Of a DNA stretch of 64,000 nucleotides, positions 1 to 8,136 are shown in pieces. Under the pieces are notes generated by a model. That model was not told the DNA's origin. It did not search any database and worked only from the letters and a program-made list of their open reading frames with translations. How positions within the stretch are numbered: the stretch's first letter is position 1; each line of letters opens with the position of its first letter. Location: assembly GCF_001305595.1 (NCBI RefSeq), contig NZ_CP012402.1, forward strand, positions 1,261,001-1,325,000. Direction: 5' to 3'. This stretch comes from Azospirillum thiophilum. GTDB taxonomy: Bacteria; Pseudomonadota; Alphaproteobacteria; Azospirillales; Azospirillaceae. Both the position numbers and the translations under genes were made by a program.

Positions 1-473
1 GCCAGACCAACCTGTTGGCGCTCAACGCCACCATCGAGGCGGCGCGCGCCGGTGAGGCCGGCAAGGGCTTCGCGGTGGTCGCGACCGAGGTGAAGAACCT
101 GGCCGGGCAGACCGCGAAGGCGACGGAGGAAATCTCGACGCTGATCGGTGGAATCCAGAGTTCCACCGGCATGGCGGCCTCCCACATCGGGGAGATCGTG
201 ACGGTGATCGGCCGGTTGAGCTCGATCAGCGCCTCCATCGCCGCCGCCGTCGAACAGCAGAATTCCGCCACCGCGGAGATCGGCCGCGCGGTCCAGCAGG
301 CGGCCAACGGAACCGAGCGGCTGCGGGGCGGGGTGCAGGATGTCGCCACCGCCGCCCATGGCAACGGCCAGGCGGCGATCCGCCTGAGGGAGGGCATCCA
401 CGACCTCGAACAGACCGTCCAGGCGCTCCAGGGGCAGGTCGACCGCTTCGTCACGCAAATCCAGGCGGATTGA
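1..473 (+). CDS. Methyl-accepting chemotaxis protein, C-terminal part (5' truncated by window edge)
   Basis: The reading frame is open from base 3 with no start, so the gene begins outside the window. The first residues carry the hairpin-tip signature of chemoreceptors ([20 protein letters not shown]), followed by the [12 protein letters not shown] stretch that contacts CheA and CheW. The remainder is the Ala/Gln-rich descending coiled coil with QQNSATAEI, typical of the adaptation helix. The protein would signal in the cytoplasm to CheA. The sensor domain and membrane segments are not visible, so the ligand cannot be guessed. It converges with the CorA-like gene, with two hairpins between them. 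Confidence 0.95.
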   Translation, partial: QTNLLALNATIEAARAGEAGKGFAVVATEVKNLAGQTAKATEEISTLIGGIQSSTGMAASHIGEIVTVIGRLSSISASIAAAVEQQNSATAEIGRAVQQAANGTERLRGGVQDVATAAHGNGQAAIRLREGIHDLEQTVQALQGQVDRFVTQIQAD

Positions 474-478
474 TCCCC

Positions 479-523
479 CTGCCCGGCCCGCCGGGCAGAC
501 CATCCTTGCCCGGCCCGCCGGGC
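479..523. terminator. Two tandem GC hairpins between convergent genes
   Basis: Bases 479-498 form CTGCCCGG-cccg-CCGGGCAG, a perfect 8-bp stem. Bases 508-523 form GCCCGG-cccg-CCGGGC. They fill the gap between two converging stop codons (473 and 525), which fits a bidirectional terminator. There is no T-run, so factor-independent termination is only inferred. Confidence 0.5.
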
Positions 524-524
524 T

Positions 525-1529
525 TCACCGGCGGGGGCGCAGGAAGATCAGCATCGCGACGCCGGACAGCAGGATCAGCAGCATGACCCACCAGAAGGCA
601 TGGTCCGATGCATGGTCCCCGGCGACGCCCGGCAATCCCGCCACATTCATGCCGAAGATCCCCGAGATCAGCGTCATCGGGGTGAAGATGACCGTCACGA
701 CTGCCAGCACATGCAGGCTATGGTTCTGCTGGTCCGCGACCCTGGCCAGCAGCTCGTCCTGCAGGACCTTGGCGCGGTCCTGCAATGCCTCGATGTCGTA
801 GAGCACACCGGCGAATTTTTCGATCGCATGGCCCAGGCGGGCACGGTCGTCCTCGCCGATCCAGGACACCTTGTTGGAGGCGAGCCGCGCCAGCGCCGCC
901 CGCTGCGGCGACACATGGCGCCGCAACCTGACGATCAACTGGCGCAGCTGGCCCAGCCGCTGCCGGGCCAGCTGGTAGCGCTCGGCCAGGACGGTGTCCT
1001 CCACCTTGTCCAGGTCGGTTTCCGCCCGCGCGACCACCTCGCCCAGTGTGTCGGCCAGAAAATCGATCAGATCCGCCATGAACTCGGCGGTGCTGCTGTA
1101 GCGGCCATGGTCGCCTAACGCCTTGCGCAGCCGGTCGATGGCCTTCAGCGGATGCCGCCGGCAGCTGACGATCCGGCCGGCGTCCATGAACAGGCGCAGC
1201 GCGCCGATGTCCGACGGTTCGAAGTTGAAGTCGTACTGCATGTCGCTCAGCACGGCGACGAAGCCATCGTCGAACGGCTCCAGCCGTGCCCGGTCGTCGT
1301 TGGCGTCGAGAAGGATCTCGCGCGCGAACTCGTCCAGCCCGCTTTCCTTTTCCAGCCAGTCCCGCGCCCGCGCCGATGCGAGGTTGAAATGCAGCCACAG
1401 CACCCCGCCGGTACGATGCCGCGCCGCCCCGATCTCCTCGAAGGACACGCGCACCGGCGGCGCGTCGGCGGTCAGGAAATAGCCGCAGATCAGGTCGGTC
1501 CCGGTGTCGAGTTTGATTGAGCCCGCCAT
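525..1529 (-). CDS. CorA/ZntB-family divalent metal ion transporter
   Basis: This 334-residue protein has the CorA-superfamily layout: a large acidic cytoplasmic domain followed by two C-terminal membrane helices. The signature GMN is at about residues 293-295, at the end of the first helix (FGMNVAGLPG). The protein ends in a short basic RPRR tail. The N-terminal part (GVLWLHFNLASARARDWL) and the FGMNVAGLPG loop resemble ZntB zinc transporters more than Mg-specific CorA. The frame is open further upstream to 1610, but the ATG at 1529 has a GGAAGG element about 10 nt ahead and gives a length close to ZntB, so I prefer it. Substrate (Zn, Mg or Co) cannot be decided from sequence. Confidence 0.88.
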   Translation of the reverse strand: MAGSIKLDTGTDLICGYFLTADAPPVRVSFEEIGAARHRTGGVLWLHFNLASARARDWLEKESGLDEFAREILLDANDDRARLEPFDDGFVAVLSDMQYDFNFEPSDIGALRLFMDAGRIVSCRRHPLKAIDRLRKALGDHGRYSSTAEFMADLIDFLADTLGEVVARAETDLDKVEDTVLAERYQLARQRLGQLRQLIVRLRRHVSPQRAALARLASNKVSWIGEDDRARLGHAIEKFAGVLYDIEALQDRAKVLQDELLARVADQQNHSLHVLAVVTVIFTPMTLISGIFGMNVAGLPGVAGDHASDHAFWWVMLLILLSGVAMLIFLRPRR

Positions 1530-1988
1530 GCCCGATGCGCCTTCCGCTGCCCGCCCCGCCGGCAGGGCGCCGGCCGGCGGACAGAGTACTTCAGCGGCTT
1601 GCCGGAACATACAGGTCGTTGGACCGGACCTGCCCGCGGCCTGCTAGCGCATGATCGGCCCGGCTTCTCACGCTTTCCCTTGAATTCCCCCTCCGACCTC
1701 GCCATGGTTTGAAGGATCATGACTTCGTCCTTCCGCCATATCCGCAACCGTCTGCGTGCAGGCCGCGTTCACGCAGGCACGCCCGCCCCGGATCTGGTCG
1801 CCTGAGGCAAGGCTCCCGGACCGTCCGGGGCCAATCCATTTTCCGAACTCATCACGACATGCGCTCCAGCCCGCATCCCCGCGGCCGCTGGGCTCCGCGT
1901 ACACAATCGCCACAGCCGCCGACGCACCCACCGGGAGGCGCATCGCGGCGGCGGCGCGTACGCCCGACAGCAAGGAAGGAAGCCCCCG
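1530..1988. other. Intergenic region, no supported gene
   Basis: About 460 bases between two divergent genes. Several short open frames exist on both strands, but none has a recognisable product or a good ribosome site. It presumably holds the promoters of the CorA-like gene and of rnk. An AAGGAAG ribosome site at about 1974-1981 precedes the rnk ATG. Confidence 0.5.
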
Positions 1989-2423
1989 ATGCGTCCCGCA
2001 GACCAGTTCCCACCGATCGTCCTGACCGCAACCGACCATGATCGCCTCTCCGGCCTGGCCGAGGCCGCCACAGCACTGGTTCCGGACGTCTATGATTACC
2101 TTACGGCGGAGTTGGAGCGTGCCGTCGTGGTGGAATCCGACGAGATCCCTCCGATGGTCGTTACCATGGGCGCGCGCGTGGCCTACCGGGATGAGGCAAC
2201 CGGGCAGGAGCGGACCGTCGCCCTCGTCTACCCGCAGGATGCCGACCTCGAGGCCGGGCGGGTCTCGGTGCTGACCCCCGTCGGCGCCGCACTCATCGGC
2301 GTCGCGGAGGGACAGTCCATCACCTGGTACACCCGCCAGGGCGAGGCGAAAACCCTCACCGTCCTGTCGGTCGAGCACCCGGTCGAAGGCGGAACCGCCG
2401 CCGCCGGCCCGGACCGGCGCTGA
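1989..2423 (+). CDS. rnk: Rnk-type nucleoside diphosphate kinase regulator (GreA/GreB C-terminal fold)
   Basis: A 144-residue protein with a short helical N-terminus and a C-terminal FKBP-like domain of the GreA/GreB family. The diagnostic stretch is VSVLTPVGAALIGVAEGQSI followed by KTLTVLSVEHP, as in Rnk and other RNA-polymerase secondary-channel proteins. Rnk binds RNA polymerase and was named for an effect on nucleoside diphosphate kinase levels. It lacks the long coiled coil of true GreA, so transcript cleavage activity is not expected. The start is supported by AAGGAAG upstream. Confidence 0.88.
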   Translation: MRPADQFPPIVLTATDHDRLSGLAEAATALVPDVYDYLTAELERAVVVESDEIPPMVVTMGARVAYRDEATGQERTVALVYPQDADLEAGRVSVLTPVGAALIGVAEGQSITWYTRQGEAKTLTVLSVEHPVEGGTAAAGPDRR

Positions 2424-2433
2424 CGACCCCGGG

Positions 2434-2462
2434 TGATCCAGCCGGCCGGTCCGCGCGTATCG
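2434..2462 (+). promoter_or_regulatory. Putative RpoE (ECF/ChrR-type) promoter for the SDR-SnoaL pair
   Basis: TGATCC at 2434-2439, 17 bases, then GTATCG at 2457-2462, ending 24 nt before the SDR start codon. The same hexamer, spacing and GTA core occur at the two promoters flanking the rpoE/chrR intergenic region. Confidence 0.6.
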
Positions 2463-2486
2463 ACCTGACCATCGCGGAGTTGCATC

Positions 2487-3266
2487 ATGGCCAGCCGAGA
2501 GCGCCTACCCGTCACCTGGATCACCGGCGGCAGCAGCGGCCTCGGCCGCGCGCTGGCGCTGCGGCTTGCAGGGGCCGGGACCGGAACCGGGAATGGGGCA
2601 ACGGTGGCGCTGTCCGCCCGCTCGGCCGCGGACCTGACGGCGGTGGCGCTGTCGGCACCGGACCGCATCGTCCCCTTCCCGCTGGACGTGACCGACCGCG
2701 CCGCCACCGCCGAGACCGTCGCCACCATCGAGGACCGGGTCGGCCCCATCGGCCGCGCGGTGCTGAACGCCGGAACCCATACCCCGATGTCGCTGGAGGA
2801 TTTTTCAGCCGACACCGCACGCCGGCTGATGGAGGTCAACTACATGGGCGTGGTCCATGGGCTGGAGGCGCTGCTGCCGCGGCTCAGCGCACGCGGCGGC
2901 GGGCAGGTCGCGGTGGTGGCCTCGGTCGCCGGCTATCGCGGGCTGCCGACGGCGGCGGCCTACGGCCCGTCCAAGGCGGCGCTGATCAACCTGTGCGAAT
3001 CGCTGAAGCCCGATTGCGACCGCGCCGGCATCCGGTTGCAGCTGGTCTGCCCCGGCTTCGTCGATACGCCGCTGACCGCGCGCAACCCGTTCCCGATGCC
3101 CGGCCTGATGCCGGTGGAGGACGCGGCGGAGGCGCTGGCGGCCGGGTTGGACGGCGACCGCTTCGAGATCAGCTTCCCCAAGAGCTTCACCCGCAAGGTC
3201 AGGATGGCGCGGCTGCTGCCCTACCGGCTCTATTTCCCCCTGGTGCGAAAGGTGACCGGAACATGA
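2487..3266 (+). CDS. Short-chain dehydrogenase/reductase
   Basis: A 259-residue classical SDR. The NAD(P)-binding motif TGGSSGLG starts near residue 13, the NAG motif follows (AVLNAGTH), and the catalytic set is visible: Ser in VVASVAG, then Tyr and Lys in YGPSK. A C-terminal basic segment (KSFTRKVRMARLLPYRLYF) resembles membrane-associated SDRs. The stop overlaps the start of the next gene (ATGA), so the two are co-translated. Its neighbours in the opposite-strand cyclopropane-synthase operon suggest a lipid or aldehyde substrate generated during photo-oxidative stress. That role is inference; the substrate is unknown. Confidence 0.9.
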   Translation: MASRERLPVTWITGGSSGLGRALALRLAGAGTGTGNGATVALSARSAADLTAVALSAPDRIVPFPLDVTDRAATAETVATIEDRVGPIGRAVLNAGTHTPMSLEDFSADTARRLMEVNYMGVVHGLEALLPRLSARGGGQVAVVASVAGYRGLPTAAAYGPSKAALINLCESLKPDCDRAGIRLQLVCPGFVDTPLTARNPFPMPGLMPVEDAAEALAAGLDGDRFEISFPKSFTRKVRMARLLPYRLYFPLVRKVTGT

Positions 3267-3724
3267 CGCCGGATGATGCCCGCAGCCGTGGCCTCGACGC
3301 CTGGGCGGCCTTCTTCGAGACGCTGAGCCCCGCCACGCTCGACCGGCTGCCGGAGCTGACGGTGGCCGAGGTTCGCTTTCGCGATCCCTTCAACGACGCC
3401 CACGGGCGCGACGCGGTGCGCGCTGTCCTGGCGCACACGCTGGACGGCTGCCGCGACCTGCGTTTCACCGTCACCCACCGGCTGTATGCCCCCGATCTGG
3501 CGATCCTGCGCTGGCGGTTCGAGGCGACGCTGCCCGCCATCGGCCGGCTCGACGTGATCGGCACCAGCGAGGTGCGGCAGGCGGCGGACGGCCGGGTGAG
3601 CGAGCACATCGACCATTGGGATTCCGGCGAGCAGATCTATCTACGCCTGCCCCTGCTGGGAGCGCCGCTGCGCCTCATTCAGCGGCGGCTGGGGGCGGCA
3701 CCGCCGGAATGGCCGGGGGCGTAG
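3263..3724 (+). CDS. SnoaL-like / NTF2-fold protein
   Basis: A 153-residue protein whose ATG lies inside the SDR stop (ATGA at 3263). It has the NTF2-like pattern: an N-terminal helix, VRFRDPFNDAHGRDAVRAVL, a central strand region, and a late VSEHIDHWD motif common in SnoaL-like enzymes. Such proteins are small isomerases, cyclases or accessory proteins with a deep hydrophobic pocket. Genes of this type often travel with the SDR, DUF1365 and cyclopropane synthase genes found next door. Its 3' end overlaps the convergent DUF3833 gene by 50 bases. The precise reaction is unknown. Confidence 0.75.
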   Translation: MTPDDARSRGLDAWAAFFETLSPATLDRLPELTVAEVRFRDPFNDAHGRDAVRAVLAHTLDGCRDLRFTVTHRLYAPDLAILRWRFEATLPAIGRLDVIGTSEVRQAADGRVSEHIDHWDSGEQIYLRLPLLGAPLRLIQRRLGAAPPEWPGA

Positions 3725-4298
3725 CGGCCTGGGGTATGGCTGCCAATCTGCCTTCCGGCAGGAAGAACAGGCTGACCGTGCCGATCCACACACCCCAGCG
3801 ATAGACGTTGGCGCGGTTGACCAGCGCTTCGCCCGGTTGCAGCCACATCCAGTCGTCGAAGCGCACGCGCCAGCGGTCGTCGCCGACCTTCATCGAAAGT
3901 TCGTAATTCCAGTTCAGCGCGTTGCCGGCCGACCGGCCGACCGCGGTGCCGTACACGTCGTCGGCCCGCCCCTCGTACCGGCCGTCGCCGCTCTTCACGA
4001 TGTGCCAGACCCGCCGGTCGGTCTCGCCGTCGGAATAGAGGAAATGCTCGTCCAGCGTCAGCTCCCGCTCGTCCCATGTGCCATCGATGGTGACGGTGAA
4101 GCTGCGCCGCAGCGTGCCGAACCGGTCCTCGAACACGCCCCAGGCATGGGTGCGGCCGGCGAAATAGCGTTCGATCCTCAATTCCGGCGTCGTGCCGGCG
4201 AAGTCCTCGACCTTCATGGCGGAGCATCCGTTCAGCAGGGCGGTGGCCAGGGCGGCCACCAGGGCGGTGGCGGCGATCAGGGGGCGGGCGCGTGGCAT
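3675..4298 (-). CDS. DUF3833-family lipoprotein
   Basis: A 207-residue protein with an N-terminal signal peptide ending in a lipobox-like LLNGC, so it is probably lipid-anchored. The body has the DUF3833 pattern: DFAGTTPELRIERYFAGRTHAWGV near the start, then FTVTIDGTW, DEHFLYSDGETDRRVW and the strand WMWLQPGEALVNRANVYRWG. The C-terminus is Ala/Pro-rich. It is the last gene of the - strand operon with the cyclopropane-synthase-type methyltransferase, 29 bases downstream of it. The family is repeatedly found in such clusters but its biochemical role is not established; lipid handling in the periplasm is plausible. Confidence 0.85.
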   Translation of the reverse strand: MPRARPLIAATALVAALATALLNGCSAMKVEDFAGTTPELRIERYFAGRTHAWGVFEDRFGTLRRSFTVTIDGTWDERELTLDEHFLYSDGETDRRVWHIVKSGDGRYEGRADDVYGTAVGRSAGNALNWNYELSMKVGDDRWRVRFDDWMWLQPGEALVNRANVYRWGVWIGTVSLFFLPEGRLAAIPQAATPPAIPAVPPPAAAE

Positions 4299-4327
4299 GG
4301 CTGTGTTTCTCCGCTCTGCGTCTCGGC

Positions 4328-5593
4328 TCAGGGCCGGCGGAAGCGCCACAGCCCGACATCGATGGTCCCGGCGCGGAATCCCGCCTCGCAATAGGCGAGG
4401 TAATAGTCCCACAGCCGCTGGAACCGTTCGTCGAAGCCCTGTGCCGCCACCTTCGGCCCGGCCGCCAGGAAGCGCCGCCGCCATTCGGCGCAGGTGCGGG
4501 CGTAGGATGGGCCGAACATCTCGGCATGCTCCACCACCAGCCCGGCCCGCTCCGCCTGCGCGCGCAGCGCCGACGGGCAGGGCAGCAGTCCGCCGGGGAA
4601 GATGTGGCGCTGGATGAAGTCGCAGTTGCGGCGGTAGCTGGGGAAGCGCGCGTCCTCGATGGTGATCGCCTGTACCACCGCGGCCCCGCCGGGGGCCAGC
4701 CGGTCGCGCAGCGTGGCGAAGTAGCGCGGCCAATGCGCCTCCCCCACCGCCTCGATCATCTCGATGGAGACGATGCGGTCGAAGGTGCCGCCGGCATCGC
4801 GGTAGTCCTGCAACCGCAGATCCACCGCGCCGGCCAGCCCGGCGGCGGCGACCCGGCCGCGGGCGAATGCGAGCTGTTCCGACGACAGGGTCAGCCCGAC
4901 GACCGAGGCGCCGTGCCGGCCCGCCAGATGTTCCGCCATGCCGCCCCAGCCGCAGCCGATCTCCAGCACGCGGTCGCCCGGCTGGACCTCCAGCAGGTCG
5001 GCGGCGCGGCGGATCTTGGCCTCCTGCGCATCCTCCAGGCTCTGGTCGGCATGCTCGTAGAGCGCCGAGGAATAGGTCATGCCGGGGTCGAGCCACAGCC
5101 GGTAGAAGTCGTTGCCCAGATCGTAATGGAAGGCGATGTTGCGCCGGCTGCCGCCGCGCGAGTTGGCGCGGCTGCGATGGAACAGCCGGTTGGCGGCCGC
5201 CGCCAGCGCGCTGCCGTCAAGCCCGCCCCGCAGTTCGGCCTCGTTGCGGATCGCCAGCTCGATCAGCGCCGGCAGGTCGGTGCTGTGCCACAGCCCGTCG
5301 CCATAGGCCTCGGCCAGTCCGATGTCGCCGCCCAGCAGCAGGCGCCGGGCCGCCGCCGGATCGGTCAGCGCCAGGTCGGCGCGCAGTCCCCCGGCCGGAT
5401 CGCCCCCCGACGGATCGCCCCCGGCCGGATCACCGAAGCGCAGCAGGCGGCCGTCGGGCAGGCGCAGGCTCAATTCGCCATGGCGCAGCCGGGTGGCGAG
5501 CCCGAGCAGGGCGCCGGTCCACAGGTCGCGGCCGGTCATCAGCCGCAGCCACCATGGGCGTGGACGGAAGGCGGTCGCAGCGAGGTCGGTCAT
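4328..5593 (-). CDS. Cyclopropane-fatty-acyl-phospholipid synthase-type methyltransferase
   Basis: A 421-residue SAM-dependent methyltransferase. The N-terminal domain contains the family motif IAFHYDLGNDFYRLWLDPGM leading into TYSSALY. The SAM-binding loop is VLEIGCGWGGMAEHLA, followed by the acidic motif IVSIEMIEAVGEAHWP that positions the unsaturated acyl chain. Members methylate double bonds of membrane phospholipids to give cyclopropane or branched acyl chains. The gene follows DUF1365 by 28 bases with an AGGGGA ribosome site. In the RpoE-ChrR regulon of Rhodobacter, related methyltransferases act on cis-vaccenoyl lipids, so a methylated rather than cyclopropane product is possible here. 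Confidence 0.92.
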   Translation of the reverse strand: MTDLAATAFRPRPWWLRLMTGRDLWTGALLGLATRLRHGELSLRLPDGRLLRFGDPAGGDPSGGDPAGGLRADLALTDPAAARRLLLGGDIGLAEAYGDGLWHSTDLPALIELAIRNEAELRGGLDGSALAAAANRLFHRSRANSRGGSRRNIAFHYDLGNDFYRLWLDPGMTYSSALYEHADQSLEDAQEAKIRRAADLLEVQPGDRVLEIGCGWGGMAEHLAGRHGASVVGLTLSSEQLAFARGRVAAAGLAGAVDLRLQDYRDAGGTFDRIVSIEMIEAVGEAHWPRYFATLRDRLAPGGAAVVQAITIEDARFPSYRRNCDFIQRHIFPGGLLPCPSALRAQAERAGLVVEHAEMFGPSYARTCAEWRRRFLAAGPKVAAQGFDERFQRLWDYYLAYCEAGFRAGTIDVGLWRFRRP

Positions 5594-5621
5594 TGCGGAG
5601 AATCCCCTGGCTCTTGATGGG

Positions 5622-6437
5622 TCAGTTGTGGATCGGGGTGGCGCCGACGATGGTCACCGGCTCAGCCGGGGCCGGCGGACGCGGGCGGACGGTCATGCCC
5701 TTGCGCCACAGGCCCAGTGCCTCCCAATGGATGCCGGCGACCACCTTGGCGGTCATCAGCGGGTGACGGGCCCAGGCCTGCAGGATGGCGCCATCGGTCA
5801 GCTCGACCCGCCGGGCGGTCAGCGCCGCGTGCAGCAGCGGCCCCGCCGCGTCGGTCTGGCGGATGGCGAGCGCCAGCGGCTCGCCGGGCAGGCAGGCGGG
5901 CGGGCGGATGCGGAAGTGATAGGCGGTCTCCATGTCCATGAAGGGCGAGACGTAGAACCGCTTGTCGCAGCGCTGGCGCACCAGCCCGTCCGGCCCCGGC
6001 CCGGCCGGGATCAGATAGGCGTGGCGCTGGCCGAAGGTGTTGCTCACCTCATGGATGGTGGCGGCCAGGCCGCCGTCCGGCCGGTGGCAGAACCAGACGC
6101 AGAGCGGGTTGAAGGCGAAGCCCAACACCCGCGGAAAGCACAGCAGCCGCACTGCCCCGCCCCCGGCGATGCCGGCGCGGGCGAGCTGGCCTTCGGCCCA
6201 CCCTTTCAGCGACGGCGCGGCACCCTCCCCCAGCGGCCCGAAATCGCGGTCGCGGAAGCCGATCAGCCCGAAGCGGTCATGGGCGAACAACCGCAATTCG
6301 CGGTCCAGCCGGGGGAGTTCGTCCAGATCGACCAGCAGGCTGAACACCCGGTAGGACAGCCGGTGGCGCACCGGCCGGACGCGGTGGTGCATCACCGTGC
6401 CGAGATAGAGGCCGGACGCGAAATTCGCCCCGTCCAT
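5622..6437 (-). CDS. DUF1365 protein
   Basis: A 271-residue protein of the DUF1365 family. It shows the conserved features of that family: an early MHHRVRPVRHRLSYRVFSLLVDLDEL, FAFNPLCVWFCH in the middle, the EVSNTFGQRHAYL segment, then KRFYVSPFMDMETAYHF. Its ATG overlaps the stop of the upstream FAD oxidoreductase (ATGA at 6437), which implies translational coupling. DUF1365 is almost always adjacent to a COG2907-type flavoprotein and a cyclopropane-synthase-like enzyme, as here, and is presumed to act in the same fatty-acid modification pathway. No catalytic role is proven from sequence. Confidence 0.9.
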   Translation of the reverse strand: MDGANFASGLYLGTVMHHRVRPVRHRLSYRVFSLLVDLDELPRLDRELRLFAHDRFGLIGFRDRDFGPLGEGAAPSLKGWAEGQLARAGIAGGGAVRLLCFPRVLGFAFNPLCVWFCHRPDGGLAATIHEVSNTFGQRHAYLIPAGPGPDGLVRQRCDKRFYVSPFMDMETAYHFRIRPPACLPGEPLALAIRQTDAAGPLLHAALTARRVELTDGAILQAWARHPLMTAKVVAGIHWEALGLWRKGMTVRPRPPAPAEPVTIVGATPIHN

Positions 6438-7909
6438 CACGCCGCCTCGCGCGCGGCGCTCGGCTGCGCCGGGTCCAGATGGATGCGGCCGGATTCGTCG
6501 GGGACCGTCCAGGGCCGCCGCACCCCGCCCAGCGCCTCGGCCACCGCCAGCCCCGATTGCAGCCCGTCCTCGTGGAAACCGGCGCCGAAGTAGGAACCGG
6601 CAAACCAGCTGTTCCGGCAGCCTTGCAGGCTCCACAGCCGCTTCTGCGCCGCCAGCGCCTCCATCCCGAAGACCGGGTGATCGTAGAGGATGCTGCGCAG
6701 GATGGTGCCCTCGCGCGGCGGGCGGATCGGGTTCAGGGTGACGAACAGGTCGCGCTCGGGCGGCAGGAAACCCTGCAGCCGGTTCATCCAATAGGTGACG
6801 CAGACCGCGTCGGCGCCCGCATCGCCCCGCTGCGACAGGTAGTTCCAGCTCGACCACACCGCCCGCCGCCTCGGCATCAGGCCGGCGTCGCTGTGCAGGA
6901 TGGCGAGGTTGCGCTCGTAACCGATGGAGCCGAGCAGCCGGCTTTCCAACGGCGTCGGTTCCTCCAGCAGGGCCAGCGCCTGATCGGCATGGGTGGCGAA
7001 CACCACATGGTCATGGGCACGCACGCCGCCGCGGCGGTCGCGCACCAGGATGCGGCCGGACGGCTGGCCGGTCCCGCCGCCAATCCCGCCCCCAATCCCG
7101 TCAGCGTGAAAGCCCTCCCGCGTCACCGCCTCCACCGCACAGTTCAGGCGCAGGACATCGGGCATGTCCGCCAGGATGCGGCGGACATAGGCGCGGCTGC
7201 CGCCCTCCACTGTGCGCCAGACTGGGCGGCCGGTTATCTTCAGCAGCCCGTGGTTCTCGCAGAAGCGGACGAAGGCGGCGGCGGGATGGTCGCGCATCGC
7301 CTCCGCCGGGGTCGACCAGATGGCGGCGGCCATCGGCAGCAGATGGTCGCGCACGAAGGCGTCGGAATAGCCCCCACGCTCCAGGAAGGCACCCAGGGTC
7401 AGCGTCGCCGCGTCCGGGTCGGCCAGGAGCCCCGGCGCCTCGCGGTAGAAGCGCAGCAGGTCGGCCAGCATCCGCCAGAAGCGCGGGCGCAGCAGGTTGC
7501 GCTTCTGCGCGAACAGGGTGCCGAGCGAGCTGCCGGCATACTCCACCCGCCCGCCGTCGAGCGAGGCGGCGAAGCTCATGTCTGTCGGCCGGGTCGCCAC
7601 GCCGAGATGGTCGAACAGCGCCACGAGGTTGGGGTAGCAGGGCGCGTTGTAGACGATGAAGCCGGTATCGACCGGCCCGGCGCCGCCGGAGTCCACGGTG
7701 GCGGCGTCAACCGTGTTGATATCCACGGTGTTGGCGTGGCCGCCCGGCCGGTCCTCCTTCTCGTACAGGGTGACGCGGTGAGCCTTCGACAGCAGCCACG
7801 CCGCCGACAGTCCGGCAATGCCCGAGCCGATGACGGCGATGTCGAGCGGCGCCGCGCCGGCCGGCGAACGGAGCTGGTGGACGGTGGCTGAACCTTCGGG
7901 AAGCGGCAT
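6437..7909 (-). CDS. FAD/NAD(P)-binding oxidoreductase (COG2907, amine-oxidase-like)
   Basis: A 490-residue flavoprotein and first gene of a four-gene operon. The dinucleotide-binding motif VIGSGIAGLSAAWLL is near residue 26, followed by YEKEDRPGGHANT, the glycine-rich FAD contact of the amine-oxidase/phytoene-desaturase fold. The C-terminal flavin motif is NSWFAGSYFGAGFHEDGLQS. In Rhodobacter sphaeroides, proteins of this type under RpoE-ChrR control take part in modifying vaccenic acid towards methylated or furan fatty acids; the exact step here is inference. A TGATCC-N17-GTATTC promoter lies about 62 nt upstream of its start. It is divergent from the sigma factor gene. Confidence 0.9.
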   Translation of the reverse strand: MPLPEGSATVHQLRSPAGAAPLDIAVIGSGIAGLSAAWLLSKAHRVTLYEKEDRPGGHANTVDINTVDAATVDSGGAGPVDTGFIVYNAPCYPNLVALFDHLGVATRPTDMSFAASLDGGRVEYAGSSLGTLFAQKRNLLRPRFWRMLADLLRFYREAPGLLADPDAATLTLGAFLERGGYSDAFVRDHLLPMAAAIWSTPAEAMRDHPAAAFVRFCENHGLLKITGRPVWRTVEGGSRAYVRRILADMPDVLRLNCAVEAVTREGFHADGIGGGIGGGTGQPSGRILVRDRRGGVRAHDHVVFATHADQALALLEEPTPLESRLLGSIGYERNLAILHSDAGLMPRRRAVWSSWNYLSQRGDAGADAVCVTYWMNRLQGFLPPERDLFVTLNPIRPPREGTILRSILYDHPVFGMEALAAQKRLWSLQGCRNSWFAGSYFGAGFHEDGLQSGLAVAEALGGVRRPWTVPDESGRIHLDPAQPSAAREAA

Positions 7910-7970
7910 GGGCGGCCCTATCCGGGTCTTGGGTTGTCTTGCCTGGGTCGAGTGTCCAGGTTGTGCATCG

Positions 7971-7999
7971 GAATACGGTGCAGTACCACCATCGGATCA
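7971..7999 (-). promoter_or_regulatory. Putative RpoE promoter for the flavoprotein/CFA operon
   Basis: On the - strand, TGATCC (7999-7994), 17 bases, then GTATTC (7976-7971). Transcription would start near 7964, leaving a leader of about 55 nt to the ATG at 7909. It matches, in sequence and spacing, the promoters at 8082 and 2434. Confidence 0.68.
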
Positions 8000-8081
8000 C
8001 GTCAGGGTCACGCTTTTGCGATTTTGCCGGCGCCGCGGAGCAACCCCCGGGTAAGGTGAGAGCGAAAAGCACCGCGGGGAG

Positions 8082-8110
8082 TGATCCGAAGCGCCGGCCT
8101 CGCCGTAATG
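8082..8110 (+). promoter_or_regulatory. Putative autoregulated RpoE promoter for rpoE-chrR
   Basis: TGATCC at 8082-8087, 17 bases, then GTAATG at 8105-8110. It faces away from the matching - strand promoter at 7971-7999. A start of transcription near 8117 would exclude the ATG at 8116 as translation start, which is why I place the sigma factor start further downstream. Confidence 0.65.
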
Positions 8111-8136
8111 CGACCATGATCGCCCCGCTTGCCTCC

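Noticed and set aside
1668..2378. A 236-codon - strand frame covering rnk
   Set aside because: The opposite strand encodes a clear Rnk protein with a ribosome site. This frame has no recognisable motif.
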